Positions 58,300-64,000 of a DNA stretch of 64,000 bases are shown here, piece after piece. Made by a program: the position numbers and the translations under genes. A model generated the notes under the pieces. That model did no database searches. It was given only the letters and a program-made list of their open reading frames with translations, and was not told where the DNA came from. Numbering within the stretch: the first letter of the stretch is position 1; the number at the start of each line of letters is the position of its first letter. Origin of the DNA: Populus alba (taxonomy: Eukaryota > Streptophyta > Magnoliopsida > Malpighiales > Salicaceae); the NCBI RefSeq assembly GCF_005239225.2, contig NC_133289.1, forward strand, positions 6,827,501 to 6,891,500, given 5' to 3'.

Positions 58300-61200
58300 G
58301 TAGGTGGGGCCTTGTTAAAAATTCAAATCAGGAGCTTCACCCATTGCTGATGGCTTTCTGTCCGACTCCGGTAGATTTTGAGGCTCCAATTATTTAAGTG
58401 TACTTCATAAGATTTTCTAATCAAGTGTTTCTTCTTTAATTTACATTTAATTTTTTTTGGCTTCAATATCTTTTCAATCTGGATGGAATGAAACTTTCCC
58501 AGTTTAAAAAAAAATCTTTTTTTTTTTTTTATCAAATACGTGTGCTTCTATTAAAATTAGTTTTCATTTTCAACATTATATTCATTTGGTACAATTCTGT
58601 TAAAAGTAGTTGGTTAATTGTTGATTGTCATTTAAGTGTTTTCACATAATAATTTAGGGCTTGAAAATGTGATTGTGATTGTTTTTTTAAAATATTTTTA
58701 TATTGAAATATATCAAAATGATACTTTTTTTATTTTTAAAAAAATATTTTAAGATCGGCGCATCAAAACATAAAAAAAATTTAGTAAAAAATAAATTTTA
58801 ATTTTTAAAAAACACTAACTAGCCCGCATTTTCAAATGCTTTCTTAGAATATGAAAAAAAATTTTATTTTGAACATTTAAGTTGTTAATAATTTTATTAT
58901 TTGCTTTTTAAAGTGTTTTTCATGCTAAAATGCATCGAAATGATATTTTTTTTTTAAATTATTTTAAGATCAACGCATCAAAACGATTCAAAACATCAAA
59001 AACAATTAATTTTTAGCTAAAAAAAAGAAATTTGAATTTTTTAAAAATGAGGGTTAACTCGCGTTTTCAAACGCTATCGTAGAATATGACAAAATTTTCA
59101 TTTTGAATATTTAAGTTGTTAATAATTTTATATCTAATACTAATTTTATTATTTGCCAAAAATTGTATTTAACAGATAAAATTTTACAACTGACGATGTT
59201 TCAAAATCCAATATGCTCGGGAATGAGATTATTTGATATTTGGTTAGGAGTTAATCAAATGTTCATGTCAATATTTTATTTTTTTAGTCTAAGAAGTGCA
59301 AAATCGATGGTAAATATCTTGGTACCTACAGAAGAGTCTATATCGATGTGATTTAGAGACTCTTTGATAATAAAGTCATTAACTTTAGATGATAATAATA
59401 ATAATAAATAAATAAATAAAAAGCTTTAAATTCCATGAATAAAAGTGTTTGTTCTTATTTTGTGCGGTTAATGATCTAATGATTTAGATATATAAGAGAG
59501 GATAATATAAAAAAAATAAACTTTTTATATAGGTGGTTCAAGGACTATTTATACTCTATGAACCTTGTCGCTTTAATGAAGTGAAGAGACTAAATATTTA
59601 TTTTCGCTTGATTTTATTAATGAGAAATAAAAATCTCTTATATTTTATTAAAGAATTACAAATATTAATTATAAATTATTAATAAATGATAAATATCTTT
59701 TATACATAATTAATAAACATTAATAAGATGCAAATATAATAGGATCTTGGAACCTTTTATAAAGCTAGAAGTGAAGACGGGTGATTATTCTTAACATAAA
59801 TAGACCATATTGATAATCTTAAAATAGAATACCATCTTTGTGTTTGCAGTGAATCCCTAGTTTTTTTTTTAAAATTTAATTCAATCTAAAATAAATAGAA
59901 TTTAGTAGTTAGACCGCCCTTAAGATCACCATCTATCTGTCATTTAATTAATTCTTTTGTTACAAAGTTCTTGAGGATCAAAGCAGACATAAAAGAACCC
60001 TGACACGATGGCACCTAAACCACAATAAGGCTTTCGTTATTTGTCGTAAAGAGTAGCAATGATAATTTAACTTGTAGTGATCTAATCGGATCCGATGAGA
60101 TTTTTTATGATCACTTTACTCAATGGGTAATAAATAAGGATATTATCAACACTGATCCATGACATCAGTGTGTCTATATATAAAATTTGTAACATGGATG
60201 AAAACGGTGATGGATAACAAATTTTCGACAAAACTTTTCTTTACTGCTTGTTTTTGTTGCTAATTCCATTAATAATATAAATAATTGATAAATAGTGTTT
60301 ATTCACCGGTAAAATATATCGCTAGTTTTTTTTTTTGGTGGTGTAAGAAATTTTAAAAATAAGAAAGAACATTAATTAAAAATCAATTAAAAAACCAAAA
60401 CATAAAAAAAAAACAAAAATTGTTGAGCTAGAAGGCCAAGCTCTTGTGCTTCTATTTCTCCCTCAGTCTCTAAAAGGTGGGTGTGTGGTACGACTTTTTG
60501 TGCTAAAATATTATTTTCCCATTTAAAAAAAAAAAAAAAAAAAAAACTAAGCGGATGAAATGACATCCAATTGGGAAACAGTGTTTCATCCATTATTGTT
60601 TTTTCTGGTCCCCTTTGGTGACACAAAATTGAAGTTCAAGTTTTGAATTTTTAACTTATTTTTATTTTAAAACACCCAATTATAAAAATTTAAATAAACT
60701 CATTTCTAACTCAAAACACATATTTCTAACCCTAAAATATCCTTTAATTGTTATTAAAACTGAAAATTCAAATTAAATTTTTTAAAAAATACATGCTCTG
60801 ATCTACTTTTTATTGGCATATTCAAAGGACAACACCATTTTCATTTAACTTTTCTCTTCAAAATGAATCCATTGATATAGAAACTGACCTTTATGGTTAA
60901 AGTATGTTCAGCTGAACTCTTTTTTTTTTTTTCTCTTTTCCAATGACTTTCTCTCCTCTATTTCAACACTTGTGGATTAAAATATAAAACTCAAAACAAC
61001 TTGGTCAAATATGCAAAAACAATTGAGGGACCAAAGCAAAGTTCTTCATGTCTTTTGAAGAGTGCAATTGAAAAAAGGCTTTGTTTTTTTTATTATGTTA
61101 ATTTTTCATTGTTGTTTTAACTTCTTCTTTTTTTTTTTAACAACAATCTCAAATTATATTTTGTAAAATCAATCATTTATTTTATGTTGAAATATTTTTT

Positions 61201-62050
61201 GACATCTTACATTCACAAAAGCATGTAAATCAAAACAAATCCTAAAAAAATAAAACATGACAACATAACTTACGAGGACCAAATTAAAAACAAAAAAAGT
61301 TTATTGAACAAAGTGAAAAAAGCTAAAACTTTCAGGGACCAAGAAAGGAATAGATGCCAGATAAATAGATAAATGGTGTTATGAATAGTGCAATGTAAAA
61401 TAATAATCGGTAGAAACACGGTAAAACACTAAACTCTTTAAACTCATTTAGTTTTTTTTATTAATAATTAATTAATATATATTAATGTTAATGTCAATAA
61501 ATATTTATTATTAACAACAATACAATACTTACCTACGGATTGTAAACCTCTTTGGTTATATTTTAACAATGAATTGCCTAACGAAGCCGAGTTGGCCTAA
61601 CAATAACTATGTTTTTCAAGTTATTTTTATTAATGCGGTACATTATAATAAAAGTGTTGTTTGTTTTTATTGTAAATTAAAAAATTAAATATAGTCTTAT
61701 TTTGGTATTATAGTAATTTTTATAATTATATTTTTTTTAAAAAAATAAAAATTTTAAAAAATATTTTTAGTTGTGATTTTTTAAAAAATATATATGCTTT
61801 AAAAAACATAGTACTAGTGATTGCTCTTTAAAATGTTTTTTAAACTAGAAATAATAATTTTTTTTAAAAAATAAAAATATATAAAAAATAATTTGAAGAG
61901 AAGTAAAAAATAAAAAAAAATAATTCCTTTTCAATTATACGATAGTTAGTTTTTCTACGTGGTTGGGAAAAAAAACACATAATTTATCACAATACCAACC
62001 TATCTTGGAATCTGCATGCAACCATCTGTCCGGGCGAATCCCCGGGGATT
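58300..62050. other. Repeat-rich intergenic DNA, no gene supported
   Basis: Two forward copies of the AT-rich dispersed element lie at about 58660-58850 and 58905-59085. An ATA/AATA microsatellite is at about 59390-59420, and an A run at 60523-60546. About 60820-61400 contains GGGACCAA and GAGGACCAAATTAAAAACA strings like those in the other AT-rich blocks. No coding exon was recognised on either strand. Confidence 0.45.
58660..59085 (+). repeat. Two direct copies of an AT-rich dispersed element
   Basis: The copies at about 58660-58850 and 58905-59085 share the same order of landmarks: a TTTTTAAA-rich start, CATCGAAATGATA or TATCAAAATGATAC, TTTTAAGATC, GCGCATCAAAA or ACGCATCAAAA, a TTTTTAAAAA stretch, and a less AT-rich end (CCCGCATTTTCAAATGCT / CTCGCGTTTTCAAACGCT). 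Each is about 185 bases. A following stretch (AGAATATGA ... ATTTTGAA-ATTTAAGTTGTT) is also shared, so the duplicated unit is longer than the element itself. Confidence 0.6.
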
Positions 62051-62053
62051 ATT

Positions 62054-62247
62054 GACGTGCTGGCCAGTGGGCCCAGGTCACATTGGGAATAAAAAAAATA
62101 CAAAAGCTTGCATGTATGTATATCGAAGTACTTAAACAGCGAGATACGTGTAGAAACAGTGATAAGGACAGCAATCGCAACGAGCACTGAGAAGCCACGT
62201 GTGAGATACGTGTCAAGAGAATAATGTGTGTGCAAAAGAGCACGTGG
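62054..62247 (+). promoter_or_regulatory. ABRE / G-box cluster upstream of the ABI5-like gene
   Basis: Five ACGTG cores lie within about 195 bases: GACGTGC (62054-62060), TACGTGT (62145-62151), CCACGTGTG with a perfect G-box (62195-62203), TACGTGTC (62207-62214) and CACGTGG with a G-box (62241-62247). These are abscisic-acid response elements, bound by group A bZIP factors. The nearest is about 37 bases before a TATAAAT box, so they form a proximal promoter. Confidence 0.7.
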
Positions 62248-62283
62248 ACTGGGACGGGCCTAGCTCCCAGGTCTCATAAATCA

Positions 62284-62290
62284 TATAAAT
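62284..62290 (+). promoter_or_regulatory. Candidate TATA box of the ABI5-like gene
   Basis: TATAAAT follows the ABRE cluster. A start near 62315 would give an untranslated first exon to 62528 (donor AAG/GTGAAC), an intron of about 1.25 kb, and re-entry after TGTTTACAG at 63777, 53 bases before the ATG. All are consensus-based guesses. Confidence 0.5.
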
Positions 62291-62528
62291 GCCCTTCTTT
62301 TTTTACTTGTAGTGATACATAGAAACATTCGGGTCCCACTTTCCCCTCCAGCAGGCTAGCGCCAGCGTTAGGGAAAGGTTAGAATCGAACCAGCTTAGTC
62401 TATCTTGCCTTCCCTTGAGCCTGATGGCTGTGCAAGTTTTCTCAATGCTGACTTCAGTAAAACAGTGAAGATCTACGGCTGGTGTTTAAGAAGGAGAAAT
62501 CCTCTACTCTTCTAACACTCTCAGTAAG

Positions 62529-63776
62529 GTGAACATCAACACTATATATTCTCTTGCCATCTCCTTTAATTGTTTTGCATTTCTTGTAACATATATATAT
62601 ATATATATTTTTATATATAGTGCTTTGCAGTGTAGTGTCAATTCGTTTGCGGGGGGTAAATAGGTTTTAATATTTAAGGAATTAACTCAGTATCGGCGTA
62701 TATATAATGTACTACTGCTAATATTATACTCATTTGACCAGGGCTAGAATGTGATTTGACTCGGGTTAGTAGGTTTACTATATGTTAATTTATATGTTAA
62801 TTGTTATGATGTTATTTTAAGATTTTTTTAAAAAATTAAATCAAGTTTTAATTTCGGTCAACTCTTACTAGTTTATTTTAAAATTTTATCCAACCTAGGC
62901 TAAATTCTAGGCCAACAAATTAAATGACAACTCAAATTACTGGATAGCTAGTTAGTTAGACTGGGTGATCTCGTTTTCTTAATTATGATCATTGTCCGTC
63001 ACTTTTGGTGCTCTATTCATGTATAGTATGCTTAGAATTGTAAATTGCTCAATCCATCTTGTTATTTTATATTATGACTAAAAAGAATTAAATTATTTTT
63101 AAAACCAAATTCCAATTTTAACTAGTCTGATTTTAGACCAGCTCTTACTGATTCAAGCTAAATTCTGAATTAACAAATTATTGAAATGACTGGAATTGAC
63201 TCGTTGATTAGGCTGTTTAATCTATAAATTAACTTAAATCACCGAATGACTTGTTGGTAAGGTTGGATAATTCATCTTCAGAATTATGATCCATGTACAT
63301 CACTTTTGGAATTGGAAATCGCTCAATCCATTTTATATCATGACTTGGAATAATTTTAAAAGGTACAATTTATGCACATTTAGACAAAATTTTCGAAATA
63401 TTGGAATCCGAAGTATGCCTCTTCCAAGAAGGAAAATTAATTGAGTTTCAATTCGATAAATAATAATACTTGTTTTTATTATCCTGTCCTGTTTTGTTCG
63501 TCCCTGTTCAATAATCATCTGTTAAAATCTTACCCCATCGGTAAGGAAGACAAGACTCTATTTTCTGAATTAATGGAGATTAGGAGAGTGGCGCTTCATA
63601 CAAATGATCTGTAACTTCACCATGTTTCTGTCAGTTCAACTTGCTTTCATGTCCTGTTCTTCTCCATGTCTTCAGAGTATCCCGGTCCCAAAAGGATAAT
63701 AACCTCAGCATTCACACAGTACTCAAGAGACTGCGCTAACAATCTTTTCTAACTAGTTCATCTTCAATGTTTACAG
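62529..63776 (+). other. Probable 5' UTR intron of the ABI5-like gene
   Basis: The AT-rich stretch between donor GTGAAC (62529) and acceptor TTTACAG (ending 63776) holds an AT microsatellite (about 62591-62608) and no coding exon. Two segments near 62930-63000 and 63225-63300 share strings such as AATTATGATC and TCACTTTTGG, suggesting an old internal duplication. Confidence 0.45.
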
Positions 63777-63829
63777 AAGTTCGCTTCAACTTCAACTCAG
63801 AGAGGACACAAAGATTTAAGAAGAAAACG

Positions 63830-64000
63830 ATGGTGGTAACAGAATCTGAGTTAAATTCACAAGGTGAGGTCGACTCTCCATTACAACCGGACCAACAACA
63901 AACCAAGAACCATGCATTCTCGTCTCTTGGCAGACAATCCTCTATTTACTCCCTCACATTAGACGAGTTCCAGCACACTCTTTGTGAGAGTGGCAGGAAC
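63830..64000 (+). CDS. ABI5: ABI5-like group A bZIP transcription factor, 5' end only
   Basis: The 57 codons to the right edge are open. They start MVVTESELNSQGEVDSPLQP, then SSLGRQSSIYSLTLDEFQHT at residues 31-50. That block is the conserved C1 region of ABI5/ABF/DPBF factors, which bind ABRE sites and drive abscisic-acid responses in seeds and stress. R35-Q-S-S38 fits the RXXS site phosphorylated by SnRK2 kinases. The MV-T start and the FQHTLCESG string fit ABI5 better than AREB/ABF. The basic region and leucine zipper lie beyond the window. The ABRE cluster upstream fits ABA control. Confidence 0.9.
   Translation, partial: MVVTESELNSQGEVDSPLQPDQQQTKNHAFSSLGRQSSIYSLTLDEFQHTLCESGRN

Noticed and set aside
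62375..62395. tRNA-like GGTTCGATTC on - before the ABI5-like gene
   Set aside because: There is only a B-box-like string, with no A box or cloverleaf around it.

Overview
The window is nuclear DNA of a flowering plant, probably a woody eudicot of the poplar/willow type (an inference from protein similarity and from the style of the dispersed repeats). The genes have many short exons with GT-AG introns, the spaces between them are very AT-rich, and decayed copia and gypsy retrotransposons, short AT-rich fold-back elements and microsatellites are common.

Layout from left to right: a fusaric-acid-resistance-like (FUSC) membrane protein on + (2580-7454); a decayed gypsy gag remnant (about 8440-9260); a small plant-specific protein of unknown function on - (10267-11705); a decayed copia element (about 13430-17260) followed by an AT-rich tandem module (about 17330-18560); a histone H2A of the H2A.W type on + (19334-20053); an acidic plant protein of unknown function on - (22065-23484); a 3-kb AT-rich degenerate repeat block (about 24120-27240); a soluble inorganic pyrophosphatase on - (28344-31238); about 8 kb with no gene I can support (32140-40000); a WAT1-related/UMAMIT transporter on + (40174-42075) with rearranged fragments of its sixth exon at about 46275-46920; a TDBD-domain (tify-binding-domain) protein on - (46939-49930); a 23-exon kinesin-5 on - (51867-58067); a repeat-rich gap; and the 5' end of an ABI5-like group A bZIP factor on + (63830 to the right edge).

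Exon structures were built by hand from splice consensus, reading phase and remembered family sequence. In every multi-exon model except the acidic protein at 22065-23484 the phases close exactly across all junctions. The neighbours do not form a pathway; they are ordinary single plant genes. Two gene groups carry matching control motifs: the H2A gene has a plant histone octamer (S phase), and kinesin-5 has two MSA-type AACGG elements (G2/M). The ABI5-like gene has a dense ABRE/G-box cluster just before a TATA box.

I found no clearly new biological system. The most unusual items are a near-perfect 60-bp-arm fold-back inside the long first intron of the FUSC gene, a GC-AG intron in the pyrophosphatase, a start codon that is the last triplet of an otherwise untranslated exon in the TDBD gene, and head-to-head fragments of the UMAMIT sixth exon lying against the TDBD gene's 3' end.
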